64,000 nucleotides of DNA, taken from JAPOUP01 sp965203255 (GTDB lineage: Bacteria > Pseudomonadota > Alphaproteobacteria > Rhodobacterales > Rhodobacteraceae). A program made the translations under genes and the position numbers. Positions 9,352-18,628 of the stretch are shown here, in pieces. The stretch covers positions 2,232,001 to 2,296,000 of the forward strand of contig OZ241882.1 in assembly GCA_965203255.1 (NCBI GenBank). Direction: 5' to 3'. A model generated the notes under the pieces. The model ran no database searches and was not told where the DNA came from. It saw only the letters and a list, made by a program, of their open reading frames with translations. Positions within the stretch are counted from its first letter, which is position 1. Each line of letters starts with the position of its first letter.

Positions 9352-10296
9352 TCAGGCGGCGGCCGCCGTCCGGTCCTCCCACACGCGCCGGTCGCGGAGA
9401 AGGGCGCTGGCGGTCACGCCCGGCCCGCCCATGACGGCGACGGGGGCGACCCTGTGGGGCTTTCCCCTCCCCCTGAGGCGATCGTACAGTTCCCTCATGT
9501 CCGGGGAGCGCCTGCCGGACGGCAGCGCGGCCATATAGACGACGTCCCTCGGACGTCCCCTCCCGCCGCCGATGTGGCGCCCTCCCCTGATGGTGCCGCT
9601 GTCTCGGGCGAAGGGGGCCACGCCGGGCAGGGATGCGGCCTGCCGGTTGCCGATCGAGCCCAGCTCCGCCATCCACGCGACCAGCGCCGCCGCCGTGACG
9701 GGGCCGATGCCGGGCACCGAGGTCAGGATGCGGTGGCTGTCGGCGAACTCCGGCGATCCGGCGACCGTCCCGCCGATCCGCCGCTCCAGCGCCGCGATGG
9801 CGGTGTCCAGCTCCGCCAGCACCCTCCCGGCGGGCCCGCCGTCCGGCTGGGTGGCGGTCTCCGACACGACGGTCCTCAGCTCGGCGCGCTGGTCCACGAG
9901 TTTCTCCCGCAGCACCAGCATGTCGCGGAGCTGGTCGATGGCGCCGGTGGCCGGCGCCGTGGCCCGCATCTCCGGGAACGCGGCCCCGAAGGCCGCCAGT
10001 ATCCTGGCGTCCACCCTGTCCGTCTTCGCAAGGGCCCCGGCGGCCTTCGGGAGATCCCTCGCCTGCCTCGGGTTCACGACGGTGGCGGAGAACCCCCTGG
10101 CGCGCAGGGACTGCAGAAGCGCCCGGTGCATGCGCCCCGTGGCCTCCATGACGGCCCGCGTGGCGCCGCCCTCCCTGAGGACGCGGCCGACCTTTCGGAA
10201 GCCGACCGTGTCGTTGGTGGCCGTGAAGTCACGCCCGTTGACGTGGATGTTGAGTGTACGCTTGCTTACGCCGGTTCCGGCGACTATGGCTGTCAT
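9352..10296 (-). CDS. IS110 family transposase (DEDD type), probably inactive
   Basis: 314 residues from the ATG at 10296 (MTAIVAGTGVSKRTLNIHV). It has the RuvC-like segments VMEATGRMHRALL and KTDRVDARILAAFG, and the C-terminal helix-hairpin region LTSVPGIGPVTAAALVAWM followed by SLPGVAPFARDSGT. The first catalytic position, normally Asp in a GIDVSK-like motif, reads GTGVSK, so one acidic residue is lost. The start is chosen because it begins the conserved N-terminal strand; the longer open frame upstream is non-coding DNA of the element. Confidence 0.75.
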   Translation of the reverse strand: MTAIVAGTGVSKRTLNIHVNGRDFTATNDTVGFRKVGRVLREGGATRAVMEATGRMHRALLQSLRARGFSATVVNPRQARDLPKAAGALAKTDRVDARILAAFGAAFPEMRATAPATGAIDQLRDMLVLREKLVDQRAELRTVVSETATQPDGGPAGRVLAELDTAIAALERRIGGTVAGSPEFADSHRILTSVPGIGPVTAAALVAWMAELGSIGNRQAASLPGVAPFARDSGTIRGGRHIGGGRGRPRDVVYMAALPSGRRSPDMRELYDRLRGRGKPHRVAPVAVMGGPGVTASALLRDRRVWEDRTAAAA

Positions 10297-10614
10297 GCTC
10301 TCCCGCTCCTGTCCTCGCGATGGTCCGGTTCTGAAAACCCAGGCATCCATCCAGGACCCGGGAGATGGACGGGAGGGCGGGCCGACCACGCTCCCGGACG
10401 GATCCGCTGTCGCGATCCAGGGTCCAATCGGTCCAACCCGTCCTGCGGGGCAGGGCCCCGCACCGCCGCCGCCGGTAGTGACCGACGGCGGCGGTCCCGC
10501 CACAGGAATGAACCGGAGGGACGGCGGAAGGCAACAGGCATGTTTTCCACAGGAAATCGCGCCAAATTTTTCCACAGCCACCTCCTCCTTTCATTTCTGA
10601 TTCTCTGAACATAC
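10297..10614 (-). ncRNA. Possible bridge RNA region of the IS110 element
   Basis: IS110 elements carry a structured bridge RNA in the non-coding end before the transposase gene. This 318-base segment is the only long non-coding stretch upstream of the gene within the element and contains GC-rich inverted segments. The RNA is predicted from element layout only; I have not folded it. Confidence 0.25.
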
Positions 10615-10830
10615 GAGGTCCTGAGGTGGATCCACCGGGTGTTCCCCGACCTCAGGCGCTGGGCCATGGGCGTGTACCACGGGCTGCGCAGGAAGCGCGC
10701 CCAGCGCCATCTGGACGGATCCGTCTTCCGATGGAACCGCCGCCGCCACCGGCGGACCTCCTTCGACAGGCTCCTCGGCATCGGGCTGCCGCCCGCGACG
10801 TACCGCGACCTCACCGACCCAGGCGCCTGA
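10615..10830 (+). pseudogene. IS1595 family transposase, 3' part
   Basis: Continuing the interrupted gene, the frame reads EVLRWIHRVFPDLRRWAMG, then YHGLRRKRAQRHLDGSVFRW and RRRHRRTSFDRLLGIGL, and stops after PATYRDLTDPGA. This is the usual C-terminal end of IS1595-type transposases. The rest of the element runs to its right end at 12664 (GTCAAAGGGATAAGCCT), split by family A copy 2. Confidence 0.75.
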
Positions 10831-10984
10831 CGTCCAAGGATCCGCGCCCGGACTCCGCCCCGGCCCGCGGCGCCCACCCCCAGTCCCCCCGAATCCCGAT
10901 CCTTCCGGCTCCGGACGGGCCGCCGCGTGGCGGCGGCGGCCCGGATTCCGCCGGAATCCGGGGAACCGGCAATCAGACCGCCGG

Positions 10985-12616
10985 CAGCAATTCCCGTCAG
11001 GAATTCTTTTCTTTCATTATCAGTTTGTTGCGCGGGCGTCGCGAATTTTTTTTCGTGGACTTTCCGCGCCGGATCGGCCATTCCGCTGCAGAACAGGCAA
11101 AAGCCGAGCAGGAAAATGTCCAGGGATTCCTTCCGAAAGCATCTGTCGATGCCCGGCATGCCTCCCGCGGTGCGCGCATGCCTCCACCGCATCGCCGACC
11201 CGGTCGACACGCGTGGCATCAGCCTTTCCGACTGCCTGATGTCGGGCCTCGCGGTGTTCGCGTCCAGGACACCGTCACTGCTGCAGTCCGGCCGGCAGGT
11301 CCGCGGCGGCGGTGATCCGGTGATGGCGCGGAACCTCCGCTCGCTCTTCGGCGTGGGGCGGGCGCCGTCGGACACCTGGATGCGCCAGCGGCTGGACGGG
11401 GCCGGCCCCCGGGACCTCCGCCGCTGCTTCACGGGCATCCACGCGGCGCTGCAGCGCGGAAAGGTGCTGGAGGGGTGGACGGTGTCCGGCGGCCATCCGC
11501 TGGTCTCCGTCGACGGCACCGGATACCATTCCTCCCACAGTGCCGACTGCCGCAGCCGCTGCGGCAGGGAGCACCGCGACGGGACGAGGACATACCATCA
11601 TCAGGCCCTTGGGGCCTGCGACCGTCCATCCCGACATCGGGGAGGTGCTGCCGCTGGCGCCGGAACCGATCCGGAAAGGGGACGGCTCGAGGAGGAACGA
11701 CTGCGAGCGGAACGCGGGGAGACGGCCCGTCGGGGACCTGCGCCGGGAGCACCCGCACATGAAGGCGATCATCGTCGAGGACGGGCTGGCGTCCAACGGG
11801 CCGCACAGCAGGCCATTGAAGGAAAAGGATCCTCCCTTCATACTCGGGGGGAGGCCCGGCGACCACGAACTGCTGTTCAGCTGGTTCGAGGCCAGCGAAC
11901 CCGGACAGACATGGGAGAGGCGCGACAGGAAGGCCGGCACCGTCCAGCGGTCCGGGTGGGACCACGGCCTGCCGCCCACCGACGCGAACCTCCACCTGAA
12001 AGCCAGCATGCTCAGATACGAGGAGACCGACGCGAAAGGAGGCATGCAGAGGTTCCCGTGGGTCACCGACCTCCCGCTCGGACGGGACACGGTGATGTCC
12101 GTCATGCGGTGCGGCCGCCGCAGGTGGGCCACCGGGAACGGGACGTTCCAGACACTGAAGGCGAGGGATCCATATAGGTTCGAGCACAATTTCGGCCATG
12201 GCCACAACCATCTGGCGGACGTCCTCCCGACGCTCGCCATGCCCGCGTTCCTGACCGCCCGGGCGCAGCGGCACTGCTGCACGCTGTTCGGCAGGGCGCG
12301 GCGGCGCCAGGGACGCAGCCCCTGCCTCTGGAACAGGCTGCGGGAACCGGGCAGGACATTCGCGTTCCCGGACTGGAGGACACCCTGCCGGGCCATCGCC
12401 GGGCAGCCCGGCAGGGAGGACCACCTCGGCCTGATCCGCGCCGGTCGGTGGCCGCCCCGACCACGCCCGAACCACCCCGATCCCGCCCTTCGCCGAAACT
12501 TTTTCAGACCGGACAGCCGCCCGGCCATCAGCCATGCGCACACGGAGCGCCCAGCCCGAACGGCGCCACCAAACCGGCCATCAGCGGGCCAGCGAACCGG
12601 CTAGCGGGAACTGCTG
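10985..12616 (+). mobile_element. Family A DDE element, copy 2, nested in IS1595
   Basis: The ends are CAGCAATTCCCGTCAG at 10985 and CTAGCGGGAACTGCTG at 12601-12616. A perfect 9-base target duplication GACCGCCGG lies at 10976-10984 and 12617-12625. The uninterrupted target is visible in the hipA copy of IS1595. This defines the element ends and target size for family A. Confidence 0.85.
11116..12604 (+). pseudogene. Family A DDE transposase, copy 2, one frameshift
   Basis: The N-terminal half starts MSRDSFRKHLSMPGM and contains RGISLSDCLMSGLAV, MRQRLDGAGPRDLRRCFTG and LVSVDGTGYHSSHS. The second half, in another frame, has HPDIGEVLPLAPEPIRKG, MKAIIVEDGLASNGPHS, PWVTDLPLGRDTVMSVM, GTFQTLKARDPYRFEHNFGH and HNHLADVLPTLAMPAFL. 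Only one frame change, at about 11600-11622 (QALG/PATVHPD), separates the halves, making this the best preserved copy. Copy 1 has the same shift, while copy 3 reads through the equivalent point, so the lesion is derived. Confidence 0.7.
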
Positions 12617-12664
12617 GACCGCCGGCACAGCATGTTGCGGCGCCGTAGTCAAAGGGATAAGCCT

Positions 12665-12703
12665 TCAAGGCGAATGCGCTACGTTACGCTTTAGTCGCTT
12701 ACC
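12665..12703 (+). repeat. 38-base fragment of the serine recombinase gene
   Basis: The segment TCAAGGCGAATGCGCTACG... matches the minus strand of about 1492-1530 with only two or three differences over 38 bases. It lies between the right end of IS1595 and the IS30 fragment, so IS1595 was inserted in or next to another copy of that recombinase gene. Confidence 0.6.
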
Positions 12704-13110
12704 GGGCTCCAGCCCTCCACCAGGCGCCCCTCCACATGCGCCCAGCGCTCCGGCGTCATCCTGCGGAGAACACTGGAGGTCCCGCTGCGGCGGGCCTCCG
12801 CCCTGCCCTGCGCCTCCCCGGGGCTGTACCCCCCGTCGCCGGCGTTCCGGCGGAGCTCCCGCCAGACCGACGTCCGGTCACGGCCCAGCCCGAAGGCGAT
12901 GGCTCCGTCCGAAAGCCCGCTTTCCTTCAGCGCACCAATCCAGCATCTCTCCCCATGGGTCAGGTGGCGATGGCCCTCGGGCATGGCAGTCTCCCATGTT
13001 GCAGCAAAGGGACTGTCGCCGCTTTCTGGCCGATACGCAACATCATGCGACCGGGAAACCGGTCACCACCGCCAATGGTGTTGCACTTCAGGGTGGAATG
13101 GGGGTGACAT
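12704..13110 (-). pseudogene. IS30 family element, 5' fragment
   Basis: The minus strand from 12984 encodes MPEGHRHLTHGERCWIGALK and continues through GRDRTSVWRELRRN and SVLRRMTPERWAHVEGR, closely matching the first 93 residues of the intact IS30 transposase at 20572-21537, then breaks off. The element end (GTTGCACTTCAGGGTGGAAT on the plus strand at about 13079-13098) is retained on the right. The DDE catalytic part is missing. Confidence 0.75.
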
Positions 13111-13322
13111 TGATGAAATAATAAAGACCGAGCAACAAGTCGGTCGCTACGATCAATCATTAGCTTGAGACTCCCTGAGATCTCTGCCATCGACATCTGA
13201 TTGACAGCTCAAGGTGATTCCGTGGCATTGGGCGTCATGAATGGTACAGGGGGCGTGCCGCAAGGCGGGACGGATGCTCTTACCACGCCAACGTCTGACC
13301 GCACAGCTTGCTCGACAACCGG

Positions 13323-13539
13323 GGGTGTATCCCAAGTTGGTTGACTATGTCGCTGCGGCATGATCCGCCTGCCGGTCGAGGAGGCCGGCCAGCCTGTGGT
13401 CCGCCTTTCCCCGTGCCGCAGCCCCCGCTCCATGCCCGTTGCCCCGGAGGGCGGACCGCTCGCCTGTCATCCGTGATCCCGCCGCAGCAAAGGGACGGCA
13501 CCTTCGAATTGTGGAAATCAACCAACTTGGGATACACCC
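13323..13539. mobile_element. 217-bp MITE-like element with ISKra4-like ends
   Basis: Perfect 22-base inverted repeats (GGGTGTATCCCAAGTTGG..., continuing TTGA) close a 217-bp segment with no plausible coding sequence. The outer 12 bases resemble the ISKra4 element at 3055-4703 (GGGTGTAGCCCA), so it may be moved by an ISKra4-type transposase. No matching target duplication was found. It lies between the IS30 fragment and the start of the catabolic cluster. The roughly 210 bases before it hold no recognised gene. Confidence 0.7.
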
Positions 13540-13574
13540 TGCTGCGAGTGAGGCAGTTGATCTGGCAGAACTAT

Positions 13575-13586
13575 GGGGTATACTCC
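13575..13586. promoter_or_regulatory. GTATAC operator, copy 1, upstream of the coxL-like gene
   Basis: GGGGTATACTCC, about 35-50 bases before the coxL-like gene. It is one of seven copies of the consensus GRRGTATACTYC associated with the catabolic and transport genes. The TATACT part could also serve as a -10 box. Confidence 0.6.
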
Positions 13587-13616
13587 TTACCAGGACTATA
13601 GTGATCGGTCGGTGCA

Positions 13617-14185
13617 ATGCCGGCATCGATTTCTATGCTCATCGGGAGGCAATGGGCTAACTTGAACACGGGAATCGGCGCACGGATCAGACGGAAAGAG
13701 GATCGTCGACTACTCAACGGGCAGGCCAAGTTCGTGGGTGACCTGCGTTTTCCGCGCCAATGGGAGGCTGCGTTCGTCCGCAGCCCTGTTGCGCATGGCC
13801 GCATCGTCAGGATCGCCAAGCCCGAGTTGCTGGCAGATCGGGTCTTCACTTCCGATGACCTTTCCGACGTCTTGCCGATCCGTGCGGAATCCTCCCTGCC
13901 GACATATAAGGTGTCCGACCAGAATCCGCTGGCCAAGGACAAGGTTCGGTTTGTCGGCGAATGCATCGCAGTCTGCATTGCGCCTACGCGCGCCGAGGCC
14001 GAAGACATCGCAGAGAATGTCGGCGTCGAAATCGAGCCCCTGCCTCCTTTGGTCGATGCCCGAGCAGCAATGGAATCCGGGGCGGCGTTAGTGCATGAAA
14101 GCTGGGGTGACAACCTGTTCCTGACCACCGAATTCAACGGAAACATCGAGGCAGCTCGCGCCACCGCCGACATCGTCGTCAAACG
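13617..14185 (+). pseudogene. Molybdenum hydroxylase large subunit (coxL/xdhB-like), 5' part
   Basis: This segment carries the N-terminal aldehyde oxidase/xanthine dehydrogenase a/b hammerhead domain: TGIGARIRRKEDRRLLNGQ, then FVGDLRFPRQWEAAFVRSP and VRFVGECIAVCIAPTRAEA. It runs to ATADIVVKR at 14185, where an IS110 element was inserted; the gene resumes at 15989. The start is uncertain: ATG at 13617, ATG at 13635, or TTG at 13662 after a GGGAGG. The enzyme binds molybdopterin cytosine dinucleotide and works with the coxM- and coxS-like subunits encoded next. Without excision of the IS it cannot be made whole. Confidence 0.8.
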
Positions 14186-14542
14186 CTCATGATTGGGCTG
14201 GCCATATCGCCCCGCTGATCATGTAAGTTCAAGGGCTGCCGCCGCCGTCTTTCTTCCTGCGTCCGTTTTCCTTTTCCCGTCGGTTCACATTCGCTTTCCG
14301 AATGCGGCGGGATGACGCATGTTGCCGCGCGGAAGCGGACAGGAGGACGTTTTTTTTGTGCGGACATTGCGATCCCGTTGTCAAACTGTCCCGGGCCGTC
14401 GGCTTCGAGCCCCGCCTTGTTTCCGGACTCTTCCGAGAACGAACAGCAAAATGCACCGCAGCGCCCGTCTCCGGGGGCTGTGAGTCTGCTGATCCGCCGG
14501 CCTGTCCGCTTCCACGCATGATCCCCAACAGGAGATAGTCAC
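14186..14542 (+). ncRNA. Possible bridge RNA region of the intact IS110 element
   Basis: This 357-base non-coding left end precedes an intact IS110 transposase, the place where bridge RNAs are encoded in this family. Small open frames here have no protein-like features. Prediction is by layout only. Confidence 0.3.
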
Positions 14543-15796
14543 ATGATAGAGAAGGATAAGCTCAATGTCATCCATTCCCGCGCCGCCGGGCTGGATGTTC
14601 ACAAGATGCAGGTCACCGCGACCGTGCGCATCGCCCGCCCCGGCGCGGATTCGGAACGCATCACGAAGGAGTTCAGCACCCTTCCGAGCGGTCTGGCCGA
14701 TCTTTCGGCCTGGCTCAGCGAACACGGCGTGACGGCTGCGGCGATGGAAGGAACCGGCGTCTATTGGGAGGCGGTTTTCGACGCCGTCGCCGATGCCGGA
14801 GCCGAGCCGCTGCTGCTGCACGCTCAGCATGTCAAACAGATCAAGGGCCGCAAGACCGATGTCGCCGACAGCATATGGCTGGCCCGCGTATGTCAGTTCG
14901 GTCTCTGCAGCCCGAGCATGGTTCCGCCGAAGAACTTCCGCGAGCTGCGCCGGGTCTCGCGCGCGCGCCGGAAGATCGTCGCCGGGCGGTCGCGGACGCG
15001 CTGCCGGGTCCACAGGATCATCGACGGAGCCGGGCTGCGCGTCGGCGGCGTCCTGTCCGACATTTTCGGGGCCAACGGCCGGCGCATCCTCGACGGTCTG
15101 GCCGAAGGGAAAGAGCGGGCGGAGATCCTCGCCTCGCTCTCGGGCCATGTGCGCGGGCATCTCGAAAAGCTCGACGACGCTCTGCGGCGCAGGCTTTCGG
15201 AGGCCGACCGGTTCCTGCTGCGCGATCAGATCCGTCTCTTCGACCAGGCCGGACATCGTCTGGCCGAACACGACGCCGTCATCGAGGAGGGTCTGGCCGG
15301 CCGCTGGAGCGATCTCAGCCTTCTGACCACGATTCCCGGTATCGACCGGCGCGCCGCGGCGGCGATCATCATCGAGCTCGGCCCCGATGTCTCCGTCTTT
15401 CCCGGGCCGAGACACTGCGCCGCATGGGCCGGTCTCGCCCCCGGCAACAACGAGAGCGCCGGAAAACGGCGTTCGGGACGGGTCCGCAAAGGCAACCAGG
15501 CTCTTCGCACGCTCATGATCGAATGCGCCCAGGCGGCCGCCCGCAGCAAGGGATGCCAGTTCAAGGGCTATCACAAGGCTCTGACCGTCCGCCGCGGCTA
15601 CAAGCGGGCGACCGTCGCCGTCGCGAACAAGATGCTGCGCATCGTATGGGGCATGCTCTCGACCGGAGAACTCTACCATGACCCCGAAACCGACTATGAG
15701 GCCATGATGGTGATGCGCAATGCGCCGCGATGGATAAGAATGCTGCGTAAGTATGGCGTGACGGCCGGATCCGGAGAACGCCGGGCCGCCGCCTGA
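14543..15796 (+). CDS. IS110 family transposase, intact
   Basis: 417 residues starting MIEKDKLNVIHSRAAGLDVH. The DEDD RuvC-like domain is complete: GLDVHK, AAMEGTGVYWEAVF and KTDVADSIWLARV; the C-terminal part has LTTIPGIDRRAAAAIIIEL, the conserved serine segment FPGPRHCAAWAGLAPG and KRRSGRVRKGNQALRTLM. Length and motifs are normal for the family, and no frameshift is seen, so the element may still be active. It sits in sense orientation inside the coxL-like gene. Confidence 0.9.
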   Translation: MIEKDKLNVIHSRAAGLDVHKMQVTATVRIARPGADSERITKEFSTLPSGLADLSAWLSEHGVTAAAMEGTGVYWEAVFDAVADAGAEPLLLHAQHVKQIKGRKTDVADSIWLARVCQFGLCSPSMVPPKNFRELRRVSRARRKIVAGRSRTRCRVHRIIDGAGLRVGGVLSDIFGANGRRILDGLAEGKERAEILASLSGHVRGHLEKLDDALRRRLSEADRFLLRDQIRLFDQAGHRLAEHDAVIEEGLAGRWSDLSLLTTIPGIDRRAAAAIIIELGPDVSVFPGPRHCAAWAGLAPGNNESAGKRRSGRVRKGNQALRTLMIECAQAAARSKGCQFKGYHKALTVRRGYKRATVAVANKMLRIVWGMLSTGELYHDPETDYEAMMVMRNAPRWIRMLRKYGVTAGSGERRAAA

Positions 15797-15988
15797 CCGC
15801 CGTCCTCGGGACGGCGGCCGACAGCTCTGCGGAGGAGGCCGAAAGCGCGAACGGCACGGGGCAGCAAGCGGGGCAGCCCTCAGACAGACCGAAGCGCCGA
15901 AGCCGCCTCACGCTGCCTCAGGCCGAACCCGCCAAATTCGGTCAACGATCCCGTGCGCCTTGTCGGGAAGAAACTTACACAGCAAACG

Positions 15989-17810
15989 GGAATACAACAC
16001 TGCGCGGCAGTGCATGGTGCCGATGGAGGGAAAGGGCACTCTAGCCATGTGGGACGAGAGGGCAGACCAGCTCGTCGTCTACACGTCGACCCAGGTGCCG
16101 CACCTGATCCGGACGGGCATAGCCCAATGCCTGCAGATGGATCAGGGCCGGATCCGGGTCATCGCCCCCGAGGTCGGCGGAGGATTCGGCTACAAATGCG
16201 TCCTGCAGCCGGAGGAAATCACCGTCTCCTGGGTGGCAAGGACGACGGGTCGCCCGATCCGCTGGACGGAGGACAGACGCGAGCATCTTGTGGCTGGGGC
16301 CAACACACGCCAACATCATTACACAATTACTGCGTACGCGGACGCGAGTGGCAGGATTCTCGGGCTCGACGCCGAAGTCATCGTGGACGTGGGCGCATAT
16401 TCGGTCTGGCCATTCACGGCCTGTTTGGAGGCCGCACAAGCAGGCGGCAACCTACCCGGACCCTACGCGATTGATGCCTATCGCTGCAAGACATACTCGG
16501 TGGCTACCAACAAGCCCTCGTTTACGCCCTACCGTGGTGTGGCCCGGCCCGGCGTCTGCTTTGCGATGGAACTCACAGTCGATGCGATCGCCCGCGCAGC
16601 AGGTCGCGAGCCGTCCGCGGTCCGAAAGGAGAACCTTGTTGCCGCTGACCAGATGCCATACACGAACGTTACAGGAAAGTTCTACGACAGCGGCGACTAT
16701 CGGCAAGGTGTTGTCGAGGCCGAGGAAGCCATAGACCTTCACGGATTTCGCCTGCGCCAGAAGGCCGCCGCTGCCGAGGGCCGCTTTCTCGGCATCGGCT
16801 TTTCAAGTTTCACCGAGCAGTCCGCCCACGGCACAAAGGTTTTTTCTGCCTGGGGCCTGCCACTGGTGCCTGGCTATGAGCAGGCGATGGTGAAGATAAC
16901 GCCCTCGGGATCGGTCGAGGTCCGCTCGGGCAACCACAGCTTCGGCCAAGGACTGGAAACGACATTGGCACAGGTCGCCAGCGAATGGCTGACCGTCGAC
17001 ACCGACAGGATCACCGTGACAATGGGCGACACCGGCGTCACCCCGTACTCAACCGGCGCCTACGCGTCGCGTGGCATGGTGATGGCGGGCGGCGCCGTAT
17101 CGAAGGCGGCAGAAGTTCTGGCAATGCGGGTCAGGACTCACGCGGCGCATCTTTTGCAATGTCAACCCGAGGACGTCCAGCTGGACGGCGGGCGTGCCGT
17201 ACATCGCGGCGGGAGTGTCAGTTTCGCCGAAATCGCCCGGGCGTGGTATCTCAGACCCGATCAATTGCCCGACGACGTCGATACGGCAGGCCTTGAGGTT
17301 ACCGAAGGCTACAGGCCCGATATCGATACAGGAGTCTTCACCTACGCGACCCACGCCGCAGTCGTTGAGGTCGATGTGGAAACCGGACTGGTGAATATCG
17401 AGGACTATGCGATCTTCGAAGATTGCGGAACACGCGTTAACCCTATGGTGCTGGAGGGTCAGGCGTACGGCGGCGCGGCGCAGGGCATCGGGACAGCGCT
17501 GTTTGAGGAAGTGCTCTATGATAGCAACGGTCAGCCGATGACCTCGACGCTCGCGGACTACGTCCTGCCCGGCCCGACCGAACTGCCGAAGTTCCGACTG
17601 CGCCACAAAGAGACTCTCTCGCCCTATACACGCCACGGAATCAAGGGCATTGGTGAGGGCGCGGCAATCGCGCCGGGCGGCGCGATAGTCAACGCGATCA
17701 ACGACGCGCTGCAGCCGCTTGGCGCAGAACTGACAGAAATACCTGCGACCCCGGAGAAGATCCTTGCCGCATTGATGATTGCGGAGCGGGCAAGGGGTGC
17801 CAGGGAATGA
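15989..17810 (+). pseudogene. Molybdenum hydroxylase large subunit (coxL/xdhB-like), 3' part
   Basis: The molybdopterin-binding domains are complete from EYNTARQCMVPMEGKG onward: APEVGGGFGYKCVLQPEE, PIRWTEDRREHLVAG and the active-site loop PYRGVARPGVCFAMEL. Further on come QGLETTLAQVASEW and the C-terminal GIKGIGEGAAIAPGGAI, whose Glu is the likely catalytic base. The loop resembles the AYRGAGR type and lacks the AYxCSF motif of true CO dehydrogenases, so the substrate is more likely a heterocycle or aldehyde. It overlaps the coxM-like start by 4 bases. The ATG shown for this open frame lies inside IS110. Confidence 0.85.
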
Positions 17811-18628
17811 AACCCGTGGACTTCGACCACATCGTCCCCGACACGCTCAACGCGGCCATTGGCGCGCTCGAAGCGGGCGGAGAGGTCAAGCTCCTGGGAG
17901 GTGGACAGTCGCTGGGCCCGATGCTGAACTTGCGCCTGGCGCGACCCGAACGGTTGGTTGACATCAGCGGGCTGGACGATCTCCGATCAGCCACCTCCAC
18001 GGGTGAACATGTCGAGATCGGCGCCTGCGTGACCCATGCGGAGATCGAGGACGGTGCGGTACCCGATCCGATCCCCGGCATGCTGCCCCATGTAGCATCG
18101 GGCATCGCGTACCGGGCAGTCCGGAACCGGGGAACGTTGGGCGGCAGCCTCTGCCATGCGGATCCGGCGGCTGACTGGATCAGCGTGATGACAGCGCTCG
18201 ACGCACGGGTTGTCACCGCGGCGTCCGATGGCGGCCGCGAGATCGACATGTTCACCTTCATGCCTGGCGCCTACCGCACCGCCCTTTCGCCCGGCGAGGT
18301 CGTCCGCGCCGTCCGAGTGCCCCGATTTTCCGAGGGGGCGGTCTGGGGATATTGCAAGACCTGCCGCAAGGCAGGCGAGTTCGCGACCGCCATTGGCGTG
18401 TTCGTGGCCGATCCGTCCAAGGCTTACTGCCGGGTTGTCTTTGGCGCCGCCGCTGGTGCACCGCTTGTGTCGCAAGCGCTGGCAAGCTTGATCGCTGAGA
18501 CCGGCCGGGTGCCCGACCTAGCCGCGATCGAACGCGGGCTCGACGCTCTCGACCCTACCCTTTCGGAGGTCAAGGCCAGGCAACTTGCCGTCGCCCTTCG
18601 CCGAGCAGTCGCCGGGGCCATCGAATGA
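17807..18628 (+). CDS. Molybdenum hydroxylase FAD-binding medium subunit (coxM-like)
   Basis: 273 residues. The FAD-binding motifs are KLLGGGQSLGPMLNLRLARP (residues 28-47) and RNRGTLGGSLCHADPAAD (about 105-122), typical of the CoxM/XdhA FAD domain, followed by a C-terminal CO-dehydrogenase flavoprotein-like domain. It passes electrons between the Fe-S subunit and the final acceptor. Start and stop overlap both neighbours by 4 bases, so the three subunits are translationally coupled. No damage is visible. Confidence 0.9.
   Translation: MKPVDFDHIVPDTLNAAIGALEAGGEVKLLGGGQSLGPMLNLRLARPERLVDISGLDDLRSATSTGEHVEIGACVTHAEIEDGAVPDPIPGMLPHVASGIAYRAVRNRGTLGGSLCHADPAADWISVMTALDARVVTAASDGGREIDMFTFMPGAYRTALSPGEVVRAVRVPRFSEGAVWGYCKTCRKAGEFATAIGVFVADPSKAYCRVVFGAAAGAPLVSQALASLIAETGRVPDLAAIERGLDALDPTLSEVKARQLAVALRRAVAGAIE

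Larger units (their letters stand above)
9143..10614 (-). mobile_element. IS110 family element inserted in IS1595
   Basis: Comparison with the uninterrupted IS1595 copy at 46.2-47.4 kb places the junctions at ...GCCCACGAG/ (9142) and /GAGGTCCTGAGG (10615). The inserted 1.47 kb holds one IS110-type gene on the minus strand, with about 210 bases beyond its 3' end and 318 bases before its start. No long terminal repeats are visible, as is usual for this family. Confidence 0.75.
14186..15988 (+). mobile_element. IS110 family element interrupting the coxL-like gene
   Basis: The gene flanks join in frame across CAAACG, present at 14180-14185 and again at 15983-15988. The 1.8-kb insert has a 357-base non-coding left end, an intact transposase gene (14543-15796) and a 190-base right end. 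It is unrelated at sequence level to the IS110 element at 9143-10614, apart from family motifs. Confidence 0.8.

Noticed and set aside
6715..12673. A TCAAGGC target duplication around the whole IS1595 nest
   Set aside because: TCAAGGC occurs at both outer flanks, but the left end of IS1595 is missing and the 38-base right flank belongs to a recombinase gene, so the match may be chance.
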